From MWCO01 sp964488865 (lineage in GTDB: Bacteria; Myxococcota_A; Polyangia; Polyangiales; Polyangiaceae), in NCBI GenBank assembly GCA_964488865.1, contig CAZAWR010000012.1, positions 74,968 through 138,967 of the forward strand: a stretch of 64,000 nucleotides of DNA. The letters are read 5' to 3'. Shown here one piece after another: positions 17,395 through 27,130 of this stretch (the first letter of the stretch is position 1; each line of letters starts with the position of its first letter). The notes under the pieces are model-generated. The model worked only from the letters and a program-made list of their open reading frames with translations, did not search any database and was not told the DNA's origin. The translations under genes and the position numbers were made by a program.

Positions 17395-19473
17395 ATGGAC
17401 CCGATTCTGCTCGCGAACCGACTTGACGACGAGTTCCGGACTTCTTGCTCCGTGCTTGACCATGATGAGCCGTGGTTTGGGCACTTCGCAGTGCGCGTCG
17501 AGGGCCGTGTGCGCGAGTACCGTGTCGGGCGGTTTCGAGTCACGGGTCAGCGCATTCTCCCCGCTACCCATCCCCTGGCAAGGGTGTACTACGAGCTCGA
17601 GCCGGGAGAGGAATTCGAGCTCGACTGGGAAGGTCTCGAGCACATCAAGGGCACCGTCGAGCATCAGGCCCGCTTGCAGACGGCCCCGCGTGCCATCCAG
17701 TCCTTGACCTACTCGGACGCGGAGCAAGAAGCGCTTGTCGTTCGCACCGACCATGGCTTCGAGCTGCGGGTCGACACGTCCCGAAAGCTCGACGCCCACG
17801 CCGGATTGCCGGACATCCTCGCCCTGCTGTCTCGCGATCAGTATCGCTTGATCGCACAACAGTCCCAGCTGCCGATCATCATTCAGGGTCGCGCCGGATC
17901 CGGCAAGACTTCCGTCGCTCTGTACCGCGTGGCCTGGCTGGCCAACCCCGTGGCGGGAGGGGCCCCCGCCGTCGCCCCGTCCCGCGTCCTCATCGTCATG
18001 TTCAACAAGGCCCTGAGCATGTTCGTCCGCGAAGCCTTGCCCACGCTCGGCCTCCAGGACGCCGTGCTCGACACGTTCCACGGTTGGGCGCTCAAGCGCA
18101 TCACCGGTGCCTACAAGGGCGACGTCAAGATCGACGTCAGTGACATTCCGGGTAAGAAGCAGGCCGTGGCCTTGAAGAAAAACCTGGGTATCCTGCGCGC
18201 CGTCGACGACTACGTTCGGCTGCAACGCGCCAGGATCGTAGAGTGGCTTCGCTCCAAGCTCGCTCCCTACAAGGCCGAGGCCTGGGCGGATCGCTTCGAC
18301 GCGTCGACGGCACCCGTCGCTCGCGCGCTCGTCGATCTGCGTGTCGCCGCCAGGCAGTCACGCGACGCCTCCACCGGTTTCGAACGCCAGCGGCTCGAAC
18401 AGATCGTGTCCGTGTTCGAGCGCGCGGCCGACCGCGTCCGTCAGTACAAGGAGGAGCTGCTGGCCATCCTCACGGACACGGCTCTCCTGCAGCGGAGCCT
18501 GCCACAGGTCGCGCCGGAAGACATCCAGGCCCTCGTTGCCTACCAGCAAGCTCTCCAGTCCAAGGAGGCATCCGCCCGCCGTCCAGGACCGTTCGTCGCC
18601 TTCGAAGACCTCGCGATCCTCCTTCGCCTCATTCAGGTCAAGAACGGCGGGCTCCCGGCCATGCGGGACACGGACCCCGTCGAACTCTACGACCATCTGG
18701 TCATCGATGAGGCGCAGGACTTCGGAGCTGTCGAGCTCAAGGTGCTCCTCGCCACCGCCAAGTCCCGGACCGGTGTCACCATCGCCGGAGACATCAACCA
18801 GAAGATCGTTCCCGAAGCGGACTTCATGGGGTGGGATGCTATCGCTGCCGAACTCGGCATCGAGGGCGCGAGGATCTCTCGGCTCGAGGTCCCCCACCGA
18901 TCGACCCTTCCCATCATGCGCGTGGCCGATAGCATCGTCGGCGACCAATCCCTTCGCGGACGTCCCGGCCCCATGCCAACGCTCACCCTCACCGACGACC
19001 ATGGTGGACAGCTCGACCGCGCGGAGGAACGAATTCGTTCCGTCCTTCGAGATCACCCGTCCGCTCACGTGTGCGTCGTCACACGGCACCGAGATGCCGC
19101 GGCAGCCGTGCTCCACGACCTCGAACGACGATTCGCCAGCGACGACGATGTCGTCGTCCGGCTCGGTCACAACGACCAGTTTGCGTTTCAGCCCGGTGTC
19201 ACCGTCACGAACATGCGTCAGATCAAGGGGCTGGAGTTCGACGCCGTCATTGCGCTGGATGCCACCGAGGGCAGCTATCCCGATACGGACCAGGGACGCC
19301 GAAACCTCTATACCCTCGTTACACGCGCCAAGGACCATCTGGACATCGTTTGCCCCGGCAGTCTCTCCCCTTGGCTCGTACGCGCCCGCGACCAGGGGTA
19401 TCTCGAGGTCGTCGAGCAGCTTGCCGTGCCGGTGGTCGTCTTCTCCGAGGAAGACGATGTCCGCCCGTTCTGA
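17395..19473 (+). CDS. UvrD/HelD-like superfamily 1 helicase
   Basis: A 692-residue ATP-dependent helicase or translocase. After an N-terminal domain of about 150 residues unlike UvrD, motif I appears as IIIQGRAGSGKTSVALYR. Motif II is LVIDEAQDFGAVE, motif III-like TIAGDINQKI, motif IV HRSTLPIM, and late motifs RQIKGLEFDAVIALDAT and LYTLVTRAKDHL. The layout (long N-terminal region before motif I, and a helical insertion between motifs Ia and II) recalls HelD, which recycles stalled RNA polymerase, and other DNA helicase IV-like enzymes. A repair function is equally possible. ATG 17395 follows AAGGGACGG. It ends 6 bases from a convergent gene. Confidence 0.82.
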   Translation: MDPILLANRLDDEFRTSCSVLDHDEPWFGHFAVRVEGRVREYRVGRFRVTGQRILPATHPLARVYYELEPGEEFELDWEGLEHIKGTVEHQARLQTAPRAIQSLTYSDAEQEALVVRTDHGFELRVDTSRKLDAHAGLPDILALLSRDQYRLIAQQSQLPIIIQGRAGSGKTSVALYRVAWLANPVAGGAPAVAPSRVLIVMFNKALSMFVREALPTLGLQDAVLDTFHGWALKRITGAYKGDVKIDVSDIPGKKQAVALKKNLGILRAVDDYVRLQRARIVEWLRSKLAPYKAEAWADRFDASTAPVARALVDLRVAARQSRDASTGFERQRLEQIVSVFERAADRVRQYKEELLAILTDTALLQRSLPQVAPEDIQALVAYQQALQSKEASARRPGPFVAFEDLAILLRLIQVKNGGLPAMRDTDPVELYDHLVIDEAQDFGAVELKVLLATAKSRTGVTIAGDINQKIVPEADFMGWDAIAAELGIEGARISRLEVPHRSTLPIMRVADSIVGDQSLRGRPGPMPTLTLTDDHGGQLDRAEERIRSVLRDHPSAHVCVVTRHRDAAAAVLHDLERRFASDDDVVVRLGHNDQFAFQPGVTVTNMRQIKGLEFDAVIALDATEGSYPDTDQGRRNLYTLVTRAKDHLDIVCPGSLSPWLVRARDQGYLEVVEQLAVPVVVFSEEDDVRPF

Positions 19474-19478
19474 GTACG

Positions 19479-21452
19479 TCACGGCGTGGGTAGCGCCCGC
19501 ACTCGATACAGACCCACCTTGATCGGAGCCATGGCAAGCGGTGCCCACGGTTGGCTCGCGATCGCCGGGAGCTCTCGCTCCTCCATCACCTCGAGGTCCA
19601 CCCCCCGTTCCATCGCCGCGCACGCGGAACTGCCTTCGGGCGTCGAGCACAGCGACGACCGGTAGTAGGCAATGCCAACTCGGAGCTGTGGGAACGCGAG
19701 CCCCGGCGCCGCCTCGAGTCCCATCGCCTGCACGGGACCGCCGGAATACAAGGGGAGCATGAGGATTCGATCCCCGGCGCGGCGGAGATAGACAAGCTGG
19801 GTGCCCTGGGGAAGAGTGCCACGCCAACTCATCGCCCAGGACTGCTCGAGCGCGTCCGTCGGTACGGTCCTGTGGGGCGCCCACCGCGCCGCGGTGATCA
19901 GGGCCGCGACCACGACGACGCACAAGGGGCCTAGCCATCCTTGCGTTCGTTTCCACCGGACCGTCAGGAGTCGAAGGGAAGCAACCCCGGTCGCAAGCAG
20001 AACCGGCAGCGCCTGGATCCGGTAGGCATCGGCAACCCAGGGCACATCACGCTCGAGCAAGTCTGCCGAGAACAACATCAGCAGGGTGGCCGAAGCAGCC
20101 CCCACGATGAGCCCTGCGTGCACACGGGTTCTTCCGAGCAACGCCACCGTCGCGAGTGCAGCGACCACGGCTGCATGGGTCTCGGTGAACCGGGGGACCG
20201 ATAGCAGAGAGGTCGGCGCCCACTGCTGTCCGAGCGGGCCAGTGTACACGTCCCACATCGCCCCGAAGGCGGTGCCACCGACCACGGTCGCGATCCCCCC
20301 CGCGGCCAGTGCGGTTCGAAAAACCCGTCCGGACGGGCGACCGGGTTGTGCCAACAACACGAGGGGAACCACGGCCGCAGGCAACCAGCTTGTCGGGTGA
20401 ATCCTGGCCGCCTGAGAGATGAGAAATCCCGCCGCAAGGACGGCCCAGAGAAATCGATCACGCTTCCCCCGCTTCCTTCCAGCCCACGCAAGGATTGCGG
20501 CTGCGCCCAGGATCAGCGTCTGTTGAATGCCCAGGTAGGATTCCCCCTGAGCCAGACGCGCCATGAGCGGATGGGCTCCCGCCCACACTGCCAGCAGCCA
20601 GGCGACCCGTGAGTCCGCCCCCGAGCAGCGCGCAACCAGCCAGACCATGGCGGGCGTTGCTGCAGCGACGATGCTCATGCCTAGGAACACCATCCGATCG
20701 GGTGCCGAATGGCTCAGGCCTGCGATCCAGCCGAACACCTCCGCATAGCCAGGACCATACGGCGACTCGCCACCCAGCAACGCGGCTTCCACCCACAGAG
20801 GGCCCTGGCCGTTCTGATGGAAGAAACACGCCGGCACGATCCACTGCCTCACCGCCCATGTGCCGAAAGTGAGCGTTGCGAGCGCGGCCCACCCCGCTGG
20901 ACCTCGAACCACCACCGCATCGTTGACCCTCCCATACCAGCTTCGCTTGCGAAGGCGGCCCCACCAGAAACGCCAGGAACGTCCTCGAAGCGCAGCCAGC
21001 AAGAGCATGCACGCCGCACCCACCAGCAACCACGGAGCCCGCGACCTCGCGGGGGCTGACGCGTCGGACGCCACACCGAGGTCAGGCACCGCTCCCAGGC
21101 ACGACACCAACGCATCGAAAGCCTGGCGGCGTGCCTCTGGTTCAAGGGACCAGTCCTCGAACTCTCCCACGGGCGATGCCCCCAGCGGGCCAATGCGGCG
21201 GAACGAACGATCTGATGCCGGGGCTACCTCCACCGTCACGCCCCCGTCACCGTCTCCTGCGTGGACGATGACCCTGCCCGGTGGACAACGCAGCGGCTGC
21301 ATGGCCACACCCGTGCGTAGCGCGCACTGCCTCAGCCACGGGCCGTGCTCTTGTTCGCACGTCCCTTGCGCTTGTCCGTCCGCGCAGACCAGCACCGACA
21401 GCGCAGTCATCAGGATCGCAACGGCCGTCCGGTGTGCGAGGCCACGGGGCAT
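19479..21452 (-). CDS. Large multi-pass membrane protein, possible GT-C glycosyltransferase
   Basis: A 657-residue membrane protein starting with a signal-like helix (VAILMTALSVLVCADGQAQ) and a roughly 110-residue exported domain with several Cys. From residue about 145 there are ten or so hydrophobic helices (for example WLLVGAACMLLLAAL, LATLTFGTWAVRQWIVPA, MVFLGMSIVAAATPAMVWLVA). A short C-terminal soluble domain ends the protein (VYLRRAGDRILMLPLYSGGPVQA). The helix pattern and the loop GQGPLWVEAALLGGESPYGPGYAEVF resemble integral-membrane glycosyltransferases of the GT-C type, but I see no clear DxD/ExD metal motif in the first loop. Function is therefore unassigned. It is divergent from the lipoprotein at 21639. 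Confidence 0.65.
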   Translation of the reverse strand: MPRGLAHRTAVAILMTALSVLVCADGQAQGTCEQEHGPWLRQCALRTGVAMQPLRCPPGRVIVHAGDGDGGVTVEVAPASDRSFRRIGPLGASPVGEFEDWSLEPEARRQAFDALVSCLGAVPDLGVASDASAPARSRAPWLLVGAACMLLLAALRGRSWRFWWGRLRKRSWYGRVNDAVVVRGPAGWAALATLTFGTWAVRQWIVPACFFHQNGQGPLWVEAALLGGESPYGPGYAEVFGWIAGLSHSAPDRMVFLGMSIVAAATPAMVWLVARCSGADSRVAWLLAVWAGAHPLMARLAQGESYLGIQQTLILGAAAILAWAGRKRGKRDRFLWAVLAAGFLISQAARIHPTSWLPAAVVPLVLLAQPGRPSGRVFRTALAAGGIATVVGGTAFGAMWDVYTGPLGQQWAPTSLLSVPRFTETHAAVVAALATVALLGRTRVHAGLIVGAASATLLMLFSADLLERDVPWVADAYRIQALPVLLATGVASLRLLTVRWKRTQGWLGPLCVVVVAALITAARWAPHRTVPTDALEQSWAMSWRGTLPQGTQLVYLRRAGDRILMLPLYSGGPVQAMGLEAAPGLAFPQLRVGIAYYRSSLCSTPEGSSACAAMERGVDLEVMEERELPAIASQPWAPLAMAPIKVGLYRVRALPTP

Positions 21453-21580
21453 GCGGACAGGTTACGACTTGACTGTGCTCTGGTGGGCGAGTTGGTGGCG
21501 CTCGCCTGTGCTGGGCGATTTCCTTTCGGTGGTGCGCCTCAGCGAAAATTGTGGCATCAAAAAAATCCGCTCGTTGTGCA

Positions 21581-21609
21581 TTGACACGTCCTACCTGTCT
21601 TGGTAGTCG
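21581..21609 (+). promoter_or_regulatory. Candidate sigma-70 promoter for the 21639 lipoprotein
   Basis: TTGACA at 21581-21586 is a full consensus -35 box. Seventeen bases later is TAGTCG (21604-21609), a poor -10 match (2 of 6). It lies in a locally A/T-rich stretch, unusual here, 30 bases before the start codon. Confidence 0.35.
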
Positions 21610-21638
21610 GATGTGGGAAAACTTACGCGGAGGTGGTC

Positions 21639-23792
21639 ATGCGTTCCAGCCGTTGCCTTGTTGCTCTCGTTGCCCTGTTGGGCTTGGCGGTAGGGTGCTC
21701 TTCGAACGATTCCACGGAGGACCCGGGAACGCCCGAGGAGGAAACCCAGATCGTGGCTCCGGGCAAGGAAGACAACTTCCTGTCCGCGACGGCCCAGGAA
21801 TACATGGTGGAGGGAATCAGCACGGTCACCATCGAGGGCTCGCTCGCCGGGGCCACGGAAGAGCAGAAGCTCGCACGTGTCCACGAGCTCATCCCGCTCA
21901 AACACATCGTGATCGGCTGGTTCCTCAACGCGTACATCGTGGAGAAGAACAAGGACGACGCAAACGCTGAGTACGGTGGCTTCAAGGGGCTCACCAAGAA
22001 CGGCGCCTACGAGGAGTTGGGGATCGAGGCCCTGGACGACACGACCTATCAGTTCACGTTCCGCCAGGAGTTCGGAGGCAAGCTCGACCTGCTCGAGAAG
22101 CTGCCCACGACCATGGGGGCGGACGGCAAGCGGTACTTCGACCTGACCATCGGCAAGATCTCGAACACCGACATGGCCAAGCTAGAGACCAACGCGGAGT
22201 GGTACCGAAGCGCGCCCTGGTCGAGCTTCGACCCGTCCAAGGTGGACGAGAGCCGTCTGGACAAGGTCACCATGGCGGTCTGGCCCGAGCCCCGATCCAT
22301 CGACGCGTGGTTCGATACCGAGCGGCTGCTCGACGACGGCAAGCTCACCATGGGTATCCACTTCGGGTGGGACTACCACAACGAGTATCACGTGGTGCAC
22401 TCGCGCGACGTGTACGACTATCTCGTGGGCACCGAAAAGTTCCGGTCCCCGGTGGCTTCCTACGATGCGTATGCGCGCACGTCCGGACCGTTGACGAAGA
22501 CCATTCAGGCCAACGGCAAGAGCGTCCAGGTGGAGATCTCCCTGTTCTGGGGCAAGGTAGGTACGGATACGGATCCGGATACGGCCGAGGGGGGGAGGCA
22601 GCTCGAAGCGGACATGCGTGACTCGTTCCGTGACCGGGACGTCATCGTGTTCTCGGGACATTCAGGACCGTTCTACGGCTTCGCGCTCGCCAATTGGCGT
22701 AAGACCGATGAAGGGGACCTCGATGATTCCGAGGTCTCCGGTCTCGACATGCCGGCAGACAAGTACCAGGTCGTGATCGCCGAGGGCTGTGACACCTATT
22801 CTCTCGGGCAGTCCTTCCGGATGAACCCGAACAAGGCCGACGCAAAGAACATCGACATCGTCACCACCACGAGCTTCTCCAACGCGTCAACCGCCGCCGC
22901 CGTCAAGGACAGCATCAAGGCGATCGTGGGAACCAGCTCGTCGGGCGAGCACCAGCCCGTCACGTTCCTGTCCTACCTTCGCGACATGGACAACAACTCG
23001 TACTGGTTCTCGACGATGTACGGCGTTCACGGCATCGATGACAATCCTCACAGGCACCCCTACGCGGTCGCCGAGAACCTGTGCAAACCCTGCTCCGCCA
23101 ACGCCGAGTGCGGCGGCGTGGGCAACAAGTGCTCTCGCCTCAACACGAGCGAGAAGTTCTGCACGTTCGAGTGCACCGACGACGATGGCTGCCCCGAGGG
23201 GTATCAGTGCCTGCCCACCGCTTCCGGATCCACGATGTCGTCCATGCAGTGCGCGCCCATCAACCTGACGTGCACCGCGCCCCCGCCCGAGCCCACCGGA
23301 CCGGGCGCCATCCTCAACGAGATCTTCGCTTCCCCGAAGGCCGACGGCGGCGATGCCAACGGTGACGGGGTCATGCACTCCGTGCACGACGAGTTCGTCG
23401 AGATCGTCAACGTGACGAACAAGGCAGTCGACCTGACCGGGTGGAAGGTCGCTGACAGCTACATGACCCGCTTCGCCTTCCCTTCCGGTTCCGTCGTTCA
23501 GCCCGGCCAGGCCGTCCTCATCTTCGGAGGAGGGGTCGAGAGTGCCTTCACCAGCTTCGGCAACGTGGCCGTGTTCGTATCCTCCAGCCAACTCGGGCTC
23601 AACAACACCGGCGACCGCGTCACCCTGACGGACAAGACCGGCAACGTCGTGGACGAGATGAGCTTCGGGAGCGAAGGCGGTGGTGGTGTGTCGCTCGTGC
23701 GGGCCACGGACGGTGACCCGTCCGCTTCCTGGGGCCTGCACTCCTCGCGAAAGCACTCGGCCGGCCTTCGGTCCGACGGCTCCCCCTTCTGA
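21639..23792 (+). CDS. Lipoprotein with clan CD peptidase-like His/Cys pair, Cys-rich segment and lamin-tail domain
   Basis: A 717-residue exported lipoprotein. Lipobox at Cys20 (GLAVGC). A large central region of about 450 residues contains VIVFSGHSGPFYGF, with H341, and YQVVIAEGCDTYS, with C384. A hydrophobic strand ending in His-Gly/Ser and, 43 residues on, a hydrophobic strand ending in Glu-Gly-Cys is the layout of clan CD cysteine peptidases (caspase, gingipain, clostripain); this is my inference. A Cys-rich segment follows (LCKPCSANAECGG...CTFECTDDDGCPEGYQC), then a lamin-tail domain at about 575-690 (AILNEIFASPKAD, FVEIVNVTNKAVDLTGWKV). ATG 21639 has GGAGGTGG 4 bases upstream. A terminator-like hairpin follows the stop. 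Confidence 0.8.
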   Translation: MRSSRCLVALVALLGLAVGCSSNDSTEDPGTPEEETQIVAPGKEDNFLSATAQEYMVEGISTVTIEGSLAGATEEQKLARVHELIPLKHIVIGWFLNAYIVEKNKDDANAEYGGFKGLTKNGAYEELGIEALDDTTYQFTFRQEFGGKLDLLEKLPTTMGADGKRYFDLTIGKISNTDMAKLETNAEWYRSAPWSSFDPSKVDESRLDKVTMAVWPEPRSIDAWFDTERLLDDGKLTMGIHFGWDYHNEYHVVHSRDVYDYLVGTEKFRSPVASYDAYARTSGPLTKTIQANGKSVQVEISLFWGKVGTDTDPDTAEGGRQLEADMRDSFRDRDVIVFSGHSGPFYGFALANWRKTDEGDLDDSEVSGLDMPADKYQVVIAEGCDTYSLGQSFRMNPNKADAKNIDIVTTTSFSNASTAAAVKDSIKAIVGTSSSGEHQPVTFLSYLRDMDNNSYWFSTMYGVHGIDDNPHRHPYAVAENLCKPCSANAECGGVGNKCSRLNTSEKFCTFECTDDDGCPEGYQCLPTASGSTMSSMQCAPINLTCTAPPPEPTGPGAILNEIFASPKADGGDANGDGVMHSVHDEFVEIVNVTNKAVDLTGWKVADSYMTRFAFPSGSVVQPGQAVLIFGGGVESAFTSFGNVAVFVSSSQLGLNNTGDRVTLTDKTGNVVDEMSFGSEGGGGVSLVRATDGDPSASWGLHSSRKHSAGLRSDGSPF

Positions 23793-23819
23793 ATCTCTGC
23801 TGACCCCATCGCTTGCGCC

Positions 23820-23860
23820 GGGTCCACTCCGGAGGACTCCCGAGGGTGGATCCTTGTCCC
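23820..23860 (+). terminator. Imperfect terminator-like hairpin
   Basis: GGGTCCACTC at 23820-23829 can pair with GAGGGTGGATCC around 23842-23853 (about ten pairs with two G-T wobbles), followed by TTGTCCCTT. It lies 28 bases after the lipoprotein stop. Confidence 0.4.
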
Positions 23861-23899
23861 TTGGTCGACGAGGTGCGATTCTCAGGCACCCAAGCGAAC

Positions 23900-25015
23900 A
23901 TGATCATCGCCCACCTCTCCGACTTTCATGTGAGCCGTTACGGCACCCGCCTGACCCAGCTGCAGGACATGGCCTGGAGGGCGGACAGCGGAGAAGGCTG
24001 GGAAACGACCCGCAGGGCAGGGGACTGGCGGATCCAGACGCGCCCCCCCAAGCGACTCCATATGCACCACCGGCTGCGACTGGTCGACGACATCGGCGTC
24101 GTCCATCGCGTCGTCAAGGTCGGCGCGGGACGCCGCGCGCAGGCCGAGGCCATCGATTCGCTGCTCTCGTTCATGGAGGCGCGCGAACGCACCACCCCGC
24201 AGGCGCTCGCAGCTAGGTTCCCCACTCCTCGCCGCCTCGAGGCCCTTCTTTCGCTCGACCCGGAGAACTTGAACCTTCGCTTCTGCGCTGTCGCCCACGC
24301 CGTGCGTCTCGCTCAGCCTGACCACATCGTCATCACGGGCGACCTGACGGACGACGCGGAGGGCTTCGAGCTGATCCTGGAGGGATTGGACCCTTTCTTT
24401 TCAACCGGGCGCGTCTCCCTCGTCCCCGGCAACCACGACGTTTACCCGTCGCCCCCGCTTTGGGTAGCGAAGCCCCATCGCAAGTCGGAGGCGGAGAAAC
24501 GCATGCTGTGGGCGACGTTCGCGGCGAGCCTGGGAATGGCACCGTCTGGCAGCTACGTACGCCAGCTGGCCGCGGGGGTGCTGCTCGTATGCTTCGATAG
24601 CTGCCACCGGGCGAAGGTGCCGGGAAGCGCATCGGGCCTCGTGCTCATGCGTGACCTGCACGAGGTGGCCCGGGAGCTCGACACCCTTGGAAAACACGTT
24701 CGCCTGGCCTGCCTGCACCACCACGTCTTGAACCCACCCGCGTGGGGCATGGGGTTGGCCCCGCTGCAGCCCGGCATGCGGCTACGCAACGCGAGACAGG
24801 TCTTCGCTCGACTCAGGGAGCTGGGTTTCCAGCTAGTCATGAACGGACACCGACACGTCGGCTATCGCTTCCATCCTCCCATGGCGCCCATGTTCCTCAG
24901 CTCCCCGTCCTCGACGATCGGCTGCAGGACCGGCGAAAGACCCTACTACTGGCAAGTCGAGGTGGACGGTCACGGTCTTCAGAAGGTCGTAGAGATCCCC
25001 ATCCCGCCCGGATGA
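23900..25015 (+). CDS. Metallophosphoesterase (calcineurin-like)
   Basis: A 371-residue cytosolic metallophosphoesterase with all core motifs: IIAHLSDFHV (D-x-H) at the N-terminus, VITGDLTDD (G-D), LVPGNHDVY (G-N-H-D), LACLHHHVL and VMNGHRHVGY (G-H-x-H). A roughly 120-residue insertion separates the first two motifs (residues about 15-140), longer than in cyclic-nucleotide phosphodiesterases of the CpdA type. The likely reaction is hydrolysis of a phosphomonoester or phosphodiester, with two bound metal ions; the substrate is unknown. The ATG at 23900 starts right at the first strand but has no clear RBS; a TTG at 23813 is possible but would span the hairpin. It is convergent with the next gene. 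Confidence 0.85.
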   Translation: MIIAHLSDFHVSRYGTRLTQLQDMAWRADSGEGWETTRRAGDWRIQTRPPKRLHMHHRLRLVDDIGVVHRVVKVGAGRRAQAEAIDSLLSFMEARERTTPQALAARFPTPRRLEALLSLDPENLNLRFCAVAHAVRLAQPDHIVITGDLTDDAEGFELILEGLDPFFSTGRVSLVPGNHDVYPSPPLWVAKPHRKSEAEKRMLWATFAASLGMAPSGSYVRQLAAGVLLVCFDSCHRAKVPGSASGLVLMRDLHEVARELDTLGKHVRLACLHHHVLNPPAWGMGLAPLQPGMRLRNARQVFARLRELGFQLVMNGHRHVGYRFHPPMAPMFLSSPSSTIGCRTGERPYYWQVEVDGHGLQKVVEIPIPPG

Positions 25016-25084
25016 CCGAGCGGGCTTCGGGTGCGTGCTGGCAACAGGGGAGGGGGAGGCCGCGTGGGAAGGGAACGAACCGAC

Positions 25085-27130
25085 TCAGAGCTCTGCGACA
25101 AGGCTCCAAGAATTGAGCTTGCCCTTGTCCTGCGCCGCCTGATCCTTGATGGTCAGCTTCCAGTCTCCCTTGATGGGAGAACCGTTGAATGACGTCAACG
25201 TGAACGTTTTCTTGATGTCGTCCGCGCTTCCGCCCTCGCGCGAGTGGAGCACCTGCCGGGAGCCGCCGCGCTCGACGAGCACGGTGAGGTCGCCGACGTA
25301 CGGGTGTGTGATGTCCACCGTGACCTTGAGCGCCTTGATGGTGCCCTCGTCCGTGATCGGAATCACCGAGGTCAACCCGGTTTGGTTGTTGTCCGGGATC
25401 GCGCCACCGGTCGTGCTGCTATAGGTCCGCTCGGCCGTGGCACCGCCGCCTGCGCTCGCCACCGAAAGCACGAAGTTCTTGAGCGCGCCTTTGTCGGCGT
25501 TGGCGTGATCCGAAATCTTCACCGTCCACACGCCCTTGGCGGACATGCCGTCGAATTCGCGCACAGTATAGGTCTCGTTGATGTTGTCCGTTCCTCCGCC
25601 CGTCCGATCGTGGAGCACCACCTCGGTCCCATCCTTGCTCAACACCACCCGCAGATCGCCGATGTACGTGTGATCGATCCCGAGCTTGACCTTGAGCGCG
25701 CCGATCTCGACGTCTTCGTCCACGGTCAGGGTGTGGGTCACGCCCGTCGCGTTGTTGTCGGGGATGGCGACATTGACGTCCCCGCCGAACTCGGTGACGT
25801 CACCGCTCGGGGCGGGGTCGTCGGTCTTGCGTGACATCTCGAGCAAGTGCTTGACGTTCGAGGTGTTGATGCTGGGGTTGCCGCCCAACCCCTGCGTGGG
25901 CAGCCAGAGGAAGTCGGGGTGATTCTTGATCGAGGTGCCGACCCACTCGCCGCCGATCACCAGACCGTTCTGGTCGAGCTCGATGATCATTTCGTAGCGG
26001 TCGGTGCGCGTGTAGGTCGCGATGGTCGGCGTGAGCGCGCCCTCGGTCGTGTTCGAAGACTCGGTGATGTAGTCCAAGTCCATGCGGATGAACCGCCAAG
26101 AGACGACCTTCGGGCTGGAGTACAGGTCCGCATAGCGACCATCTTGCAGGGTCTTGCCCAGCTTCTGGAGGGCCTGCTCCTCGGTCAGTGCGGCGTCCTC
26201 GTTGATCCGGTAGGCGAGCACGGGCTGGTTCCAAACCTGGTAATCGATCGTGCGGTCTTCGGCGAAGGCGCGCTTGTCCCTACCGAGCATGTTCGTCGCG
26301 ACCACATAGATCGCGCCCGGATTGGTGTCCCGGCACTCGGGCTTGATGACGATTCCGGTCTCCGGGTGCAGATCGACGCCCTTCTCGTTGCAGCGCCCAC
26401 CCAGCATCAGAGCCGAGGAGCGATCGTACTGCGCGATAAGCAGGGCCTTGATGTCCGAGACCGTGAACTCCACGCCGTTCATCGTCACAGGCCGCAACGG
26501 CTCGGGTTCCAGAATCGCAGCGGGAACCCACGCGTGGCACAGGCCCCACCACGTCTCGATCCCGTCGTAGTCATCGCCCCGGCACTCGTCGATCTTGCCG
26601 TCGCCGTCGTCGTCCTTGCCGTTGCGAGCGCGCCAGTTGCCCTTGTTCTTGTGCTGCCACGTGGCAGCCGGGCCGAGCTGGTTGTAGTAATCGTCGTGCT
26701 TGTTTTCGATCGTATCGTTCATGCCGCAGTCCGCGCTCAGGTCCACCGGCGATACGCTCATATTCGGCTCCCAGTTGTTGAAAGCCTTGTCGTACTTCTC
26801 CGTCGGAGATAGCTCGTTGCTGCCGTGGTAGCGGACGTTGATGGAGTCCTCGTAGTAGGACCAATAGTCCGAGGGCCACGGCGTCTGCTCAGCCCGACCT
26901 TGGTTGTACTGCTTGAGGTCTTCGTACTTGTAGTTGAAGTTGAGCTGGAACCGAGCGGGGTTATTCGTGGAATTCCACGCTTCCGCTTTCCCTTCGACCA
27001 CCTTGCCGTCGTCCTCGGCCTTGCCGGGCTCGTCGCCCTCGTCCGGGGCGCTCGAGTCCGATGAGCATGCTGCCACCGCAAGAGCCGGAATCAGACCGAA
27101 AAGCATCATCGAAAAGGTCACTGATCGCAT
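25085..27130 (-). CDS. Transglutaminase-elicitor-like lipoprotein with two P-domains
   Basis: A 681-residue exported lipoprotein with a lipobox at Cys22 (LAVAAC). The region to about residue 440 resembles the transglutaminase elicitor family (PF16683) known from oomycetes and some bacteria. The key segment is YDGIETWWGLCHAWVPAA with candidate nucleophile C198; an Asp-rich calcium-type loop NGKDDDGDGKIDE precedes it. Two proprotein-convertase P-domains follow, at about 455-565 (VAIPDNNATGVTH...VWTVKISDHANADKGAL) and 580-681 (GAIPDNNQTGLTS...DWKLTIKDQAAQDKGKL). A cross-linking or peptidase-like activity outside the cell is plausible; this is inference. ATG 27130 was chosen over TTG 27142 because GGGAGGA precedes it by 4 bases. 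Confidence 0.75.
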   Translation of the reverse strand: MRSVTFSMMLFGLIPALAVAACSSDSSAPDEGDEPGKAEDDGKVVEGKAEAWNSTNNPARFQLNFNYKYEDLKQYNQGRAEQTPWPSDYWSYYEDSINVRYHGSNELSPTEKYDKAFNNWEPNMSVSPVDLSADCGMNDTIENKHDDYYNQLGPAATWQHKNKGNWRARNGKDDDGDGKIDECRGDDYDGIETWWGLCHAWVPAAILEPEPLRPVTMNGVEFTVSDIKALLIAQYDRSSALMLGGRCNEKGVDLHPETGIVIKPECRDTNPGAIYVVATNMLGRDKRAFAEDRTIDYQVWNQPVLAYRINEDAALTEEQALQKLGKTLQDGRYADLYSSPKVVSWRFIRMDLDYITESSNTTEGALTPTIATYTRTDRYEMIIELDQNGLVIGGEWVGTSIKNHPDFLWLPTQGLGGNPSINTSNVKHLLEMSRKTDDPAPSGDVTEFGGDVNVAIPDNNATGVTHTLTVDEDVEIGALKVKLGIDHTYIGDLRVVLSKDGTEVVLHDRTGGGTDNINETYTVREFDGMSAKGVWTVKISDHANADKGALKNFVLSVASAGGGATAERTYSSTTGGAIPDNNQTGLTSVIPITDEGTIKALKVTVDITHPYVGDLTVLVERGGSRQVLHSREGGSADDIKKTFTLTSFNGSPIKGDWKLTIKDQAAQDKGKLNSWSLVAEL

